A stretch of DNA of 64,000 nucleotides, taken from Flaveria trinervia. Taxonomy: Eukaryota > Streptophyta > Magnoliopsida > Asterales > Asteraceae. The DNA lies in the NCBI GenBank assembly GCA_025506515.1, contig CM046443.1:93461849-93525848 (forward strand), written 5' to 3'. Positions within the stretch are counted from its first letter, which is position 1; each line of letters opens with the position of its first letter. This document shows positions 45,077 to 57,402 of this stretch, in pieces. Below the pieces are notes generated by a model. That model did no database searches. It saw nothing but the letters and a program-made list of their open reading frames with translations, and was not told the DNA's origin. The position numbers were made by a program, and so were the translations under genes.

Positions 45077-45860
45077 TGTAAGGATTCCTGAAGTCTGATG
45101 CAACCAAAACTGCCTAAGTGTTTCAGCAACATGCACTAAGTACTGAAGTGAAGAATGCTTCGGAAGAATTACACAAAGCATTAGAAAATACTCTAAGTGT
45201 AATATCTTCCGAAGCCAAGACCAATATCTTCCGAAGCCTAACATGAAGTCTTCCGAAGCTTGAAGAGACAAAGTCTTCCGAAGCTTCAACCTATGACAGA
45301 TTTCTTCCGAAGACTTTTAGTACACATGCTTTATCTGATGTACTGTTCCATAAAGCACCTTTTCCGCTGCGTCTCTGATAAGTCACCAACTTACAAGAGT
45401 TGGTGAAAAGGTCCATGCTTTTGGTAACTGTACATTGAGGTCTTGAGTCTGAAACTTTCCACTTTATGTACTTTATCCTTTTTATAATGTATAAGGATGT
45501 GAGCTATGGCATGTCATAGTCACAAGGTCAAAAGGCAGATATGCCTTTTGATCCTACAATTGATTTTGTTAGTGTCTAGTCAATTGTATCCAGCTGGCTT
45601 TCATAGTATAGCCGGCTGTAGGTTGTAGTATAAGTATTCCAAGTTCTTGTATCTTTCGTAATGCTTTGTAACACTTGTAAAAGAACTTGAGAAAGCAATA
45701 TACTGCTACCTTGAAAACTATACTCTCTTGTTCTGTCTCTTGCTTTACTTGTGTTCTCTGCATCACCTTTGGTTACCTAGTTCACTGTTTGATTAACGTT
45801 TAGTTAATCTCATTGTGTTGTTGTGTTGTAATTGTGTTCAAGCCCTTGAACGATCCTGCA
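45077..45860 (+). repeat. C4 5' LTR
   Basis: 784 bp, TGTAAGGATTCC to GATCCTGCA. Six exact CTTCGGAAG/CTTCCGAAG copies start at 45158, 45206, 45228, 45250, 45275 and 45304. A TATAAG at 45629-45634 follows a GCCGGCTGTAGG stretch that C1 also has. Confidence 0.94.
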
Positions 45861-45862
45861 AT

Positions 45863-45874
45863 TGGTATCAGAGC
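45863..45874 (+). other. C4 primer binding site (initiator tRNA-Met)
   Basis: TGGTATCAGAGC, two bases after the LTR. Confidence 0.93.
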
Positions 45875-45944
45875 ATTCAGGCTCGTGATATAAGATCTAA
45901 CCATCTTAAGATCCCTCACACACACAAAAACTAAACTTTTTCAA

Positions 45945-48587
45945 ATGGCTTCCATCTCAAAGACTGATATGGAGACTGGAACCATGAACAAATCCCCATT
46001 GATCACTCTTGATGACTTCGACACCTGGTGCATGAGGATGGAAGGCTTCATCAGGTCTCTTGACTCAAGAATGTGGGAATCTGTTGAATATGGACCTTTC
46101 ATACCTAGCACCCCCTCTGCTACCGGTGCTGGTATGATTCCTAAAGATGTGGCCAACTACTCAGATGAAGATAGGAAAAGAGTAGAGATTGACAGGAAGG
46201 CCATGACTGCTCTTCAGACTGCTATCCCAAACTCTGTGTACAGAGTTTTAAGAAGTGCAAAAAGCTAAACAGCTGTGGGATGCACTGAAGCTGATGTATG
46301 AAGGCTCCTCTGAAGCCAAGGAGAACAAGAAAGATCTTCTGAAGCAGTGATAACACCTTGTTGAGATTGGGATCAGGAGTTCCTCTTGAGAACAGAGACA
46401 TTGTAAGGAAGTTCATGTCCTCACTTCCTAGGCAATGGACACACTATTGTGTGGTAATCAAGAGGACTGAGAACCTTAAAACTCTTACTCTGACAGAGTT
46501 ATATGGGATTCTCAGTGGATACCAGATGGAAATGAACTTACAAGTTCATCTGGCAACTCTAACAATCAAATGGGTTCAGCCCTTCATGTGGTTGAAAGGG
46601 ACAGCATAGAACCCCAACATCATCTCCTATGCTACCCTGACAACTCACAAAAGGGTCCTTTCATCACCTTCCCGGAGACACCAAGGGAGAACTTTACTCA
46701 AGGAAGCCCATTCCAAGAGACAAGTTCTTCTCAAGCCTTTGTGTCTGCAGATGAAAGCTGTGGAAATTATCTCTTCACTCTTGAAGATCTAGACTGTATC
46801 CATCCAGATGACCTGGAATACATGGAGATAGTTCAGCAGATGGCTCTTCTCACTCACAGAGCCAAGAAGTTCTACAAGAGGACAGGAAGAAAATTTCCAA
46901 GCAATGCTACCAGTGGTAAGTTTGGCCTGGATAAAAGCAAAGTTAAGTGTTACAATTGTAACCTTATGGGTCACTTCGCCAGGGAGTGTAAGGCACCCAG
47001 AGCAAAGGGGGTCAACTCAGACCAAACCACCAACCCTCAGAGAAGACAAAACATGCTGCGGTTGCTGTTGAAGAGGGAGGATTTGACTGGAGTTTTCAGG
47101 TGGAGGATGCTTCTCCAAACCAAGCATTGATGGCTGATCATGATGAAGCCAAGGTATTAGAACATCTTTGCTCCCCTGAATGCATTGCTAAAGTAAATAG
47201 ATACAGGTCCTACAACCTAGAGATGAGATCTGATCTTGAGTCATTAAACATATTAAAATCTGACTTTAGAAAGTCTGAAAATGATTACAAGTTAAAGATA
47301 GAAGACTTGGAGAAAACTATTTCAGTACTAAAACATGAACATACAGATTTTAGAACTCAGATCCAAGATCTCATCACTAAGTTGACTAAGTGCCAGGCTG
47401 AGCTTGTGATCAGCAAAGCCCTGGCAGAGAAAAGTGTTCTTGAAGAAGAGACCTTCAAGAACATGATATCCTCATCCCTACACAATAAGGTTTGTTATCA
47501 AAATAGACAGGGACTGGGATCAAATGAGATAGCTCCTCCACACACAATCTTGTCTGTAAGATCTCCTAGGTGTGGAACTTGTGAAGATGAGCTTCCTCTC
47601 ATAGATCCAGTAAGTGAGGATGATGAAGAAGTGATAGTGAGGAATCCCTCTGAGAAGAGTGAAGAAGAGGATTCCTCCAAGGGCCACTATCCTTCTGAGG
47701 AGAAGAAATTAACTGTGATGACCAAGTCCAAGAGAAAGAACTTGATCAGGAAGAGCAAAAGGAAAGCAAAGAAGGCTCAAGAAATCAAGGCTACCTTTGA
47801 TGCTAAGCAGAAACAAGTGTTCATCTCTGCAGGTTTCAAAGCAATAAGGACTGAAGACATCCACCAAAGCCTCTTATCCAAGAGTTCTGGTTCATGTTCA
47901 AATCATCTCAGTACAAAGAAGAAGACTGAGCTGCTGTGTACCACTGCTGCACAGCCTGGACCATCAAATTCCAAGAACAGTTCACAGCCCAAGGGAACTG
48001 TATCTGAATCTACCAAGATGAAGGTGAAAAAGGGATGTGACCAAGGCCAGTCTTGCTCTCAAAAGGAGATTTCTTTGAAGAAGAAAATGCTGTGTGTTAT
48101 GTGTGAAAGTACTTCTCATATTGCCAAGGATTGTCCATACAATCCTAAAAGTACTATCCACATGACCAATACAAAGACTTCAAAGAATCTCAAGAAGTCT
48201 CAAGCTTCGGAAGGAAAGTCTGTTTCCTTCGGAAGCTCCAAATCAAAGAAGAAGGTAAATGGAAAATTACCTTCGGAAGCAAAGTTGGTCTCGGAAGAAA
48301 GGAGTTCTTCCGAAGTACTAAAGTCTACTGCAGTGACTGTAGATTCTTCCGAAGTATCAGTCATTAAAACTTGTGAAGCTCCAAAAGCTTCTAAGGTTTT
48401 GAAGGTCAAGTCCAAGACTCCAAAGGTGGTGTGGAAGTCTAAGAAAGACCAAATGACTGAGGTTTCTCCATCAACAACAGCCGAAGATCCCCTCTGTACA
48501 ACCATAGGATCTATTACTGTTGCATTACCTTCTATTACACTTACTGAACCCAAGACAAGTAAGGCTTGGGTTTCCAAATGTAACTAA
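45945..48587 (+). pseudogene. C4 gag, broken
   Basis: MASISKTDMETG then LITLDDFDTWCMRMEGFI, the copia gag start. Frame breaks lie near 46250, 46350 and 46600. A CCHC knuckle CYNCNLMGHFAREC is at about 46948. A 495-codon stretch (47100-48587) continues with a coiled coil (residues 30-110), acidic and Lys-rich parts and a second knuckle CVMCESTSHIAKDC at about 48092. The tail (48200-48360) contains five exact CTTCGGAAG/CTTCCGAAG words inside codons. It ends KAWVSKCN, TAA. Long two-knuckle gag is a Sirevirus trait. Confidence 0.88.
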
Positions 48588-48604
48588 TCATTTTCTTTGT
48601 GCAG
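48581..48604 (+). promoter_or_regulatory. Gag-pol boundary: stop plus 3' splice-site-like tract
   Basis: Gag ends AAC TAA. TAACTAAT is followed by CATTTTCTTTGTGCAG and then GAACAG, the first pol codons in another frame. This has branch-site, pyrimidine-tract and AG features. Splicing here is only a possibility. Confidence 0.35.
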
Positions 48605-51600
48605 GAACAGCTCAAGACAAACAAGAATGTCTGGATAATTGACAGTGGCTGTTCCAGGCACATGACAGGCGATAGGTCTTTACTTCATAATTTTGAGAGA
48701 ATTGATGGAGGACCAGTTGCTTTTGGAGGAAATGAAGGTGGTTACATTTATGGAAGGGGCAAGGTCACAAATGGTAAGCTCAGCATTGAGAAGGTAAACT
48801 TTGTTAAGGAGCTTGGGTACAATCTTCTGAGTGTATCTCAATTTTGTGATCAGAGTCATAACATGCTCTTCACTGAGCATGAGTGCATTGTTCTCAAACC
48901 TGGAGTGGTCATTCCTCATGAGCATATTCTGCTCAGAGCCCCCAGGAAGGGAACATGTACAAGATGGATTTGCAAGAAACATCTCCCTCTGGAGAAGTTT
49001 CATGCTTTCTATCTAAAGCAAATAGTGATGAGTCTTTCCTATGGCATAAAAGAATGTGCCATGTAAACTTTAAGAATATGAATAAATTAATCAAACATGA
49101 TCTGGTAACTGGAATGCCAAAAAGAAGAGTTTACAAGTGATGATCATTGTGTTGCATGCCTGAAAGGGAAGCAACACAGGTATCTCACAAGCCTAAGGAA
49201 AGGAACTCCATCACTACTCCCCTACACTTATTACATATGGATCTCTTTGGCCCCACCAGTGTAATGAGTTTAGGAAGGACCTTATACTGTCTAGTGATCA
49301 CAGATGATTTTACAAGATTCACTTGGGTTTTCTTTCTTAGAACTAAAGATGAGACTCCTGAGATTCTAAAGAATTTCATCTTAAAGATTGAGAATCAATG
49401 TGATCACAAGGTCAAAACCATAAGATGTGATCAAGGAACTGAATTCAAAACCAAATCCTTGATACATTTTGTGATGAAAGGGTATTACAAGACAATACAG
49501 TGCTCCCAGGACTCCTCAGCAAAACGGAGTTGCTGAGAGGAGAAACAGGACACTTATTGAAGCTGCAAGAACTATGTTGTCTGACTCTAAACTGCCTATC
49601 ACCTTCTGGGCAGAGGCGTTAATACTGCCTGCTATGTGCAAAACAGAGTCTTAGTAGTTAAGACACATGGTAAGACTCCTTATGAACTTTGGCACAAGAG
49701 GAAACCTTTCATTGGTTTTCTCAGGTCATTTGGATGTCCCTGCACCATCTTGAATACCAAAGATCAAGTTGCCAAGTTTGCTGAGAAATCAGACGATGGA
49801 CACTTCATTGGATACTCTTCTCAAGCTAAAGCTTATAGAGTATACAATCTCAGAACTAGAATCATTGAGGAGTCAGCCAATGTGACTTTCAATGAGCACA
49901 CTCCCAGTGTGGCTGGTTCTGGTCCGGATTGGCTATTTGATCTTGATTTAGTTACCAACTGTTTTAATAAATCTTGTGAGCATGTTTCAGGATCTGCAGA
50001 AAATTTAAATACAGGTGATCCTGATCCAAGATTTGAGCTTGGAAGACCTTCAGCTCCAGTTGGAACCACTTCAGCAAATGAGGTTTCTATCAGCACAACA
50101 ATGACAAATCCAGCTGATACATCTGGCATGCCTTCAAATTCCAGTTCAGAGGCCTCTCAACCAGATAAAGACATCTCAATTGCAGAAGATAACAATGGTG
50201 ATGGTGAAAGTGATCAAGAATCTCTTGATGCTAATAACCATACCATAGATGATAACATCAATGATGTCACACACTCATTGGATCAAGTTAATCTTGATAA
50301 GTGTGATAATGTGGAGGATCAATCTTCAAGACCAGATCTAAATTTCTCAAATTTGGATCTATCTCAGCAACTTGCTGTGATCCCTCAGCTAAGGATCCAC
50401 AAGTCTCATCCTACTACAAACATCATTGGAGATGTTATCTCCGGGGTAAAGACAAGAGGGCAAACCCATGAAGCAAATGTTTGTCTTCACTCTTGTTTTC
50501 TATCCCAGTTAGAGCCAAAGAAAGTTGAGGAGGCTCTAAAGGATGGAAGTTGGGTTGAAGCTATGCAACAAGAGCTGCTTCAATTCAAAAGACAGAAAGT
50601 TTGGAACCTTTGTCCTCTTCCTCATGGGAAGACTACCATTGGAACCAAATGGGTTTTTAGGAATAAAAAGGATGATAGAGGAATCATCATCAAGAACAAG
50701 GCTAGACTAGTTGTTCAAGGATACACACAAGAAGGGATTGACTACACTGATGTCTTTGCTCCTGTAGCTAGACTAGAAGCTGTTAGGATATTCCTGGCAT
50801 TTGCTGCATCCAAGAACTTCAAGGTCTACCAACTTGATGTAAAGTGTGCTTTCTTATATGGAGTGATTGATGAGGAGGTTTATGTCAAACAACCACCTGG
50901 TTTTGTAGATCCTGATCATCCTGATTATGTCTGCAAGCTTGACAAAGCTCTCTATGGGCTGCATCAGGCACCCAGGAAGTGGTATGAGACACTGTCTGAG
51001 TATCTCTGTAAACATGGTTACAGGGAGGTACTATAGATGGAACTCTCTTCATCAAAGGACAAGGAAACGACATTCTGCTAGTTCAAGTATGTGGATGACA
51101 TCATCTTTGGCTCAACCAATTCAAGGCTCTGCAAAGACTTTGAAAAGCTGATGAAAGATAGATTTGAAATGAGTTCAATGGGAGAACTTAATTTCTTTCT
51201 GGGAATTCAAGTGAAGCAGGTTGAAGATGGCATTTTCATAAGTCAGTCAAAGTATATTCAAGATATACTCAAGAGGTTCAACATGACTGATTGTAAGACT
51301 GCTAAGACACCCATAGCCAGAAACCACTCTCTTGGTCCAGATCTTGAGGGGGAGTGTGTAGATGAGCACTTATACAGGGCTATGATTGGGTCTCTTATGT
51401 ATCTTACAGCTAGCAGGCCTGATATCATGTTTGCTACATGTATTTGTGCAAGATATCAAGCTAATCCTAAGATGTCTCACTTAATCACTGTGAAAAGGAT
51501 TTTAAGATACCTCAAAGGTGCTTCAACACTTGGTTTATGGTATCCAAAGAATTCTAATTTCAATCTGTATGCCTATACAGACAGTGATTATGGTGGTTGC

Positions 51601-52030
51601 AACATGACTGCAAAGTCTACATCTGGGGGATGTCAATTCCTTGGTGGAAGGGTTGTCTCATGGCAATGCAAGAAACAAACCTGTGTGTCTTGCAACTGCT
51701 GAGGCTGAATACATTGCTGCTGCAAGCTGCTGTGCTCAAGTGCTTTGGATTCAAAATCAGATGCTAGACTACGGATTTAACTTCAAAGAGACTCCTATCC
51801 ACATAGACAACAACAGTGCTATCTCTATCACTGAGAACCCTGTGCAGCACTCAAGGACCAAACACATCAACATCAGGTATCATTTAATAAGAGATAACTA
51901 TGAAAAGGGGTTAATTAAACTAGTCAAAGTTCACACAGATGAACAATATGCTGATCTGTTCACAAAAGCTTTTGATGAACAGAGATTTAAATATCTGATA
52001 TCAGCTATTGGGATGATTAACTTTGAGTAG
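48599..52030 (+). pseudogene. C4 pol (PR, IN, RT, RNase H), frameshifted
   Basis: Protease WIIDSGCSRHMTG at about 48630-48670. Pre-integrase SFLWHKRMCHVNFKNMNKL near 49035. Integrase HMDLFGPTSVM, LVITDDFTRFTWVFF, RCDQGTEF and NRTLIEAARTML (49230-49590). From 49636 a 466-codon frame covers integrase tail, linker and RT (KARLVVQGYTQ, LDVKCAFLYG, ALYGLHQAPRKWYE), broken near 51030. YVDD is at about 51085-51100. RNase H has TDSDYGGC (51580) and AEAEYIAAASCCA after a frameshift near 51690; it ends DLFTKAFDEQRF. Key catalytic residues are present; about five frameshifts separate the parts. Confidence 0.9.
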
Positions 52031-52176
52031 ATTTTTTAAAAACTAATTCTAATTATTTCTTCTTAAAATATGTGTGTCCTAAGTTGTCTAGTTCATCACT
52101 TTCATAAGCTCATGTTTTCTTTGAATGAAAAACTCTTTTTGAAGACTTTCCTTGGATTCTTGAAAATTTTCTGACA

Positions 52177-52637
52177 CTTCGGAAGATAACATTTTACCTT
52201 CGGAAGAAAAATATGTCTTCAAAATAAATGACTGTCTAAGAAATTTTACCTTCGGAAGAAGTCAAACTTTATCTTCCGAAGCTTAAAATTCTCAACTTAG
52301 ACACTTATTCATTTTTAAGGACTTTTTCCTTCCGAAGCAAAAATTACTTTCGGAAGCTTTGTTCATTCTTATACAAAGCATCCAAAAGTTTATTTCTCTT
52401 CCGAAGCATAAATCTTTAAGACTCTCAGGAAAATTCTTCCGAAGTCACTTTAGCTTCGGAAGCTTTTTCAATCAAACTTCCGAAGACAAATTACTTTCGG
52501 AAGCTTTTCGAATTCCAAGAAAACTACTTTTTGAGCAAAAAGGTAAACTACTTTTTCAGAGGTGGGACCGACATACGGATTTCAAAGTTTATCCTCTTTC
52601 ATTAAACTTTATCTGAAATCCTTCTCTCTCATATAAA
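52177..52637 (+). promoter_or_regulatory. C4 internal promoter candidate before third ORF
   Basis: Nine exact CTTCGGAAG/CTTCCGAAG copies (52177, 52198, 52250, 52273, 52329, 52398, 52436, 52454, 52477) plus variants lead to TATAAA at 52632-52637. A pyrimidine-rich leader follows and the ORF3 ATG is at 52751. The motif is the same as in the C4 LTR. Confidence 0.55.
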
Positions 52638-52750
52638 CCCAACGGTTTCCCCCTCTTCTATCATCTGCTTTTCTTCCATACCTAAAACCCAAAGCTTTCT
52701 CTCTGAAATTTACTTCCATTCTTTTCTCTTCATCTCTGAGCTACCTCACA

Positions 52751-55700
52751 ATGGCTGACCTTACACACAGAAATGATCCTCACTTTGCCATGCAGCTACA
52801 CAGACAACACAATCAGGTTGCTCTGTTATGCTCTGACAAAGATCCTCATTTCTCAGAGGTTTGCCGTTTCTTGTCTTTGTCTCACTACTTCACCTCCCTA
52901 ACCATTGATCCTCCTCTATATGAGGATCATTTGCTTGAATTCTGGAAGACCTGCCAAGAGGTCATTATGGATGGGGAGAAGGCACTGTCTGCCACAGTGC
53001 AGGGGAGAACAATTTTCATCACTCCGGCCATCATCAACCGACATCTTCAGCTGGATGATGAAGCAGGTGAAGTGTTCTTTCCAAAAGAAGCGGTTAATCA
53101 TTCCTTCGAGCAGATGGGCTATGAAGGAGATTTCTCTGTAAAGACCTTCAGGAAAGGGAAGGTCTCATCCCAGTGGAAATACCTGCTCCATGTGGTTATC
53201 CACAGCTTATCAAACAAGCATGGTGGATGGGACCAGATTCCTGAGGATCTCTCCTTTATAGTTCATGGGATGGTTCAGGGGGTCAAGTTCAGGTATTCAC
53301 AATTTGTTTATACTAATTTACTTGCAAACTTAGACTCCTTAGAATATTACATGTTTCCTAGATATGTTCAACACATTCTTAACTGTGAACTGGGCTCACA
53401 GTTGAGGGAAACAGGCAATATTCTTAAACTGGGACAGATGAAGCCCGGCATCTTTAAAATTATGAAGAAGCCAACTGTAGGCTTCTCAGGGGTAGAAACA
53501 GCCCTAGTCCCAAAAATGTTAGAGCTCATTGCTCAAGGTGACAACATAGCAGTCCAAGCTAGTGTTGAACCCACACCTACTGCTCTCCTACCCTCTTCAC
53601 AACCTCAATATTCATCACCTACAAAAGAAAATCCCAACGAACCCCTGCTCAGGCTATTGAGTCTGTGCAGGCCCCCAAATACTCAACCTTACAGGAAGAA
53701 GTGGACTCCAGAGCTCCCACTTCTCCTGAGGAGCAAACCACTCCCATTACTTTACCTATCAGGGCTGAGGTTCCTCAAGCTCAACCTGATGAGCTCATTA
53801 GCCCAACAACTGTAAGCCTTCACTCTGAGTCTCAACACTCAAGTGAACAACCTTCAGGGGACAGCTACCATCCCCAGCCTTTGGATCTAAACCAACCAAT
53901 TCCCAACCTATCCTTTTACACTGATGAAGACTTAGGATTCAGTGAGTACCATGAGTCTCTCTTCTCCTCCCCTACTCAAAGAGAGATGAGTACCTCTGAC
54001 TCTCCTCAGTCTATCCCTCATCAGTCACCTATTACTGAGGTGGACACATCTGAACCTGTTCAGGATGTCCATATGGAAGAGGCTCTCACTTTTGAAAGTG
54101 ATTACATCATTAAGACCTCAACCATGGCAACTCAGCCCATTGGCATCTTAACTGAGGTTGCCAGTGAGCAGAGGAAAACCAGCAGCCAAGAAACTCAAGC
54201 TGGTGGTGAGAGAAGGGATTTGGTCCAATCCTCTCATCCCCCAGTGATTCTTTGATGAAGATGAGGGGAATTTGAGACTAAAGGTACAAAATTGTCACAA
54301 ACATGCACCTATCTAGTCTCTAAGGTTAGTCACTTGGAATCTCAGGTGACTACCCTGCAAAACAGGGTCAATGATCAGCAACTCCAGATTTCATATCTGC
54401 AGGAAAAACTAGCTGAGAGACCTTTAAGGAGAGCTCAACCAGGAACACAAGAACCTGTGGGATTGACTGATTTATCCTCCAGCTCACCTATGCAAGTGGG
54501 TGATGCTACCAAAAAGGGGGAGAAAGTTATCACAACCACAGAACCTGGAGTTCTTCAAAGAGAATGGACATAGAGGACTCACCATCCTCACTTGCTGTTG
54601 TGCATTCTCAGCAACTTCCTCAAGTTCACATTAATGTGGACTCTATAGACTCTCTCATCAGGAGTCTCTTTGAGGAAGGTATACCAAGGGCTGTCTCATC
54701 TCCACCACATGGAACTGGCAACTACATATCAGATGGAGGTATGATGATGACAGAAGAGCCCTCATACTTCACAGAGTTCAAGGTCAACAAGAAGTCTTTC
54801 AGTTCCAAAGCCTGAGCTTCTATGAAGGACTGGATTTGGTCAACATGCCACTTGTCAATCCAAGCAAATCTAGACAAGCTGACAGGCTGGCTCAAAGAAT
54901 CCAAGACAGGATCCTTGCAGAGTTCTCTCTAAGAAGGAGACTTAGGCAATCAGGCAATGTCATCGGTCAACTGGATGCTGAGGTGGACCCTAAGATTAGT
55001 TTCATAGGGGAAACCTTGGCTGAAGGCCCAGTGGCAGAACCTGAGACCCTGTCTCACCATCAACAACTGCTGCAGAGGTCCAAACTCCATCTGAGACACC
55101 TGCTGGTGAAGGTGTCTCTCAGCCTCTCTCTGGCCAGAGCATGGAAGCTACACCAAGCAATGAAGGCCAAGCCTCAATCCACCCTGAGTCACAAAGGTCT
55201 GTTGGTGACAAAGGGAAAAGGATAATGACTCCTGAGGAAATTGAGGAGGAAGAGAGAGAGAGGAAAAGGAGGCTAAGGGGAGAAAGTTCTTCTGGGTCAT
55301 CAAAATTCATGCAAGCTGCAATCAGGGCTGCCCCCAGACCAAATACTCAAAATGATGAACAAAGGGCAGTCAGGATTAATTATTTACAGACCAGGAACTA
55401 TGATGTTGATGAAATCATCTCCCTCCCCTTAGAAGAGTTGAATGAACTGGCTGACATGGAAGTGTCAAGAGAGATAAAGGAGAAAGAGGATGCAAGGTTA
55501 CTTCTCCAATTCAAAGAGGAGAGGAGACAGAAAAGACTTCACAAGCATACTCCCACTCTCTCTCCAGTTCAAGAAAGTCCTGCACAGGAAGATGTGGCTC
55601 CACAAGAACCTCAGGTAGATAAAGAAGAGGATAGAATCAAAATGATAAACTACCTGAGTGCCACAGGCTTCTATCAGGCAAATACACTTCTTCCCCTGTC

Positions 55701-56580
55701 CTATGACTTCATTGAGTTCGAGTACTTAAAGCAACTTGAGCTTGAGTTAGTCAAAGAAAGAAAAACAACCAAAAGGAAGCTAAGGGAAGAAGCTGCAAAG
55801 TCAAGAGCCATCATTCAAAAGAATGCAAAGAAGTCTGCTGACAGACAAAGAATGATGAGCTTCTTGAAGTCATATGGATTCTCCGGAAGGAGACTTGGTC
55901 CCATGTCTCTATCTACAATGGATGAGCATATAAGGGTAATCAAGCAGAAGATTAAAAGTGGTGAACTCATTGATTTGCACTCTCTTCCAAGTCAAGTCCC
56001 ACCTGAAGTGGAGGTCAAGTTTGAACAACCAGAGACACCTGAACCAGAACCTCCAGCTGAGCCTCAGCAAACTTCATCTTCTGATCCAAGACAGGGTCAA
56101 ACTCCCTCTCCTTCTGAACCTGTGAGGGAGGAACACCCAACTGAGAAAGACACTGATGATCAACATGGTGCTGCAGACCAGTCTTCTCAGTTAAAGACAT
56201 TAAAGAGGAAGAAGAAAATGGCCTCTAAACCAAAGACTAAAAAGAAGAAGCCAAAGTCATCTACCTCTACTCCCCAGGGTGAATCAGATCAACCTGAGGA
56301 AGTGCATGATGAGGCAGCCCAATCAACTCCTATGCAAGTGGCTCTCTAGCAACCGAGACACCCATCTTATCCTGGACTTACTCTACCAATCCAGAAAGAT
56401 GGAATGTTATCAGAGATCAAGGTGTTGAAAATGTCTACTCATGGCAAGACATAATCAACTTACCTCTGCATGATCTCTTTGAAATGAGAAGATACTATGA
56501 GAGTCTTGATGATCCTGACCATCAAATGAAGAAAGGGATGGTATTGATTATTCTGAAGACTACAAATATTTAAAGATCTT
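52751..56580 (+). pseudogene. C4 third ORF (env-position protein), frameshifted
   Basis: MADLTHRNDPHFAMQL opens a 354-codon stretch (52751-53815). Its N-terminal domain (residues about 15-215) includes LSLSHYFTSLTIDPPLYED, RTIFITPAIINRHLQL and WKYLLHVVIHSLSNK. Downstream frames (53665-54255, 54292-54573, 54564-54815, 54836-55225) hold Ser/Pro-rich linkers and a coiled coil (VSHLESQVTTLQNRV). The 55141-56349 stretch carries KGKRIMTPEEIEEEE, three helical modules (55363-55545, 55633-55815, 55840-55965) and a basic KKKMASKPKTKKKKPK segment that could act as a nuclear signal. The C-terminal domain (ILSWTYSTNPERWNVIRDQG) reads to about 56575. Function unknown. Confidence 0.75.
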
Positions 56581-56600
56581 CTAGGTGTTTTGGTAGCATC

Positions 56601-56614
56601 AGCCTAGGGGAGTT
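56601..56614 (+). other. C4 polypurine tract
   Basis: AGCCTAGGGGAGTT directly precedes the 3' LTR. Confidence 0.8.
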
Positions 56615-57402
56615 TGTAAGGATTCCTGAAGTCTGATGCAACCCAAAACTGCCTAAGTGTTTCAGCAACATGCACTAAGTACTGAAGTGAAGAATGCTTC
56701 GGAAGAATTACACAAAGCATTAGAAAATACTCTAAGTGTAATATCTTCCGAAGCCAAGACCAATATCTTCCGAAGCCTAACATGAAGTCTTCCGAAGCTT
56801 GAAGAGACAAAGTCTTCCGAAGCTTCAACCTATGAAGACAGATTTCTTCCGAAGACTTTTAGTACACATGCTTATCTGATGTACTGTTCCATAAAGCACC
56901 TTTTCCGCTGCGTCTCTGATAAGTCACCAACTTACAAGAGTTGGTGAAAAGGTCCATGCTTTTGGTAACTGTACATTGAGGTCTTGAGTCTGAAACTTTC
57001 CACTTTATGTACTTTATCCTTTTTTAATGTATAAGGATGTGAGCTATGGCATGTCATAGTCACAAGGTCAAAAGGCAGATATGCCTTTTGATCCTACAAT
57101 TGATTTTGTTAGTGTCTAGTCAATTGTATCCAGCTGGCTTTCATAGTATAGCCGGCTGTAGGTTGTAGTATAAGTATTCCAAGTTCTTGTATCTTTCGTA
57201 ATGCTTTGTAACACTTGTAAAAGAACTTGAGAAAGCAATATACTGCTACCTTGAAAACTATACTCTCTTGTTCTGTCTCTTGCTTTACTTGTGTTCTCTG
57301 CATCACCTTTGGTTACCCAGTTCACTGTTTGATTAACGTTTAGTTAATCTCCTCATTGTGTGTTGTGTTGTAATTGTGTTCAAGCCCTTGAACGATCCTG
57401 CA
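56615..57402 (+). repeat. C4 3' LTR
   Basis: 788 bp partner of 45077-45860, with the same six CTTCSGAAG sites. The few visible differences are mostly short indels. Confidence 0.94.

Larger units (their letters stand above)
45077..57402 (+). mobile_element. C4: near full-length Sirevirus-type Ty1/copia element
   Basis: 12.3 kb: LTR, tRNA-Met site, gag with two zinc knuckles, protease, integrase, RT, RNase H, promoter-like spacer, third ORF, purine tract and LTR. The two LTRs are nearly identical: long stretches match exactly, with a few one- to four-base differences. This suggests a recent insertion. It is the most complete Sirevirus here and the best model for C1. Several frameshifts still interrupt gag, pol and ORF3. 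Confidence 0.94.

Noticed and set aside
45059..45289. Minus-strand ORF repeated identically at 56604-56828
   Set aside because: Its repetition reflects the two C4 LTRs; no coding signature.
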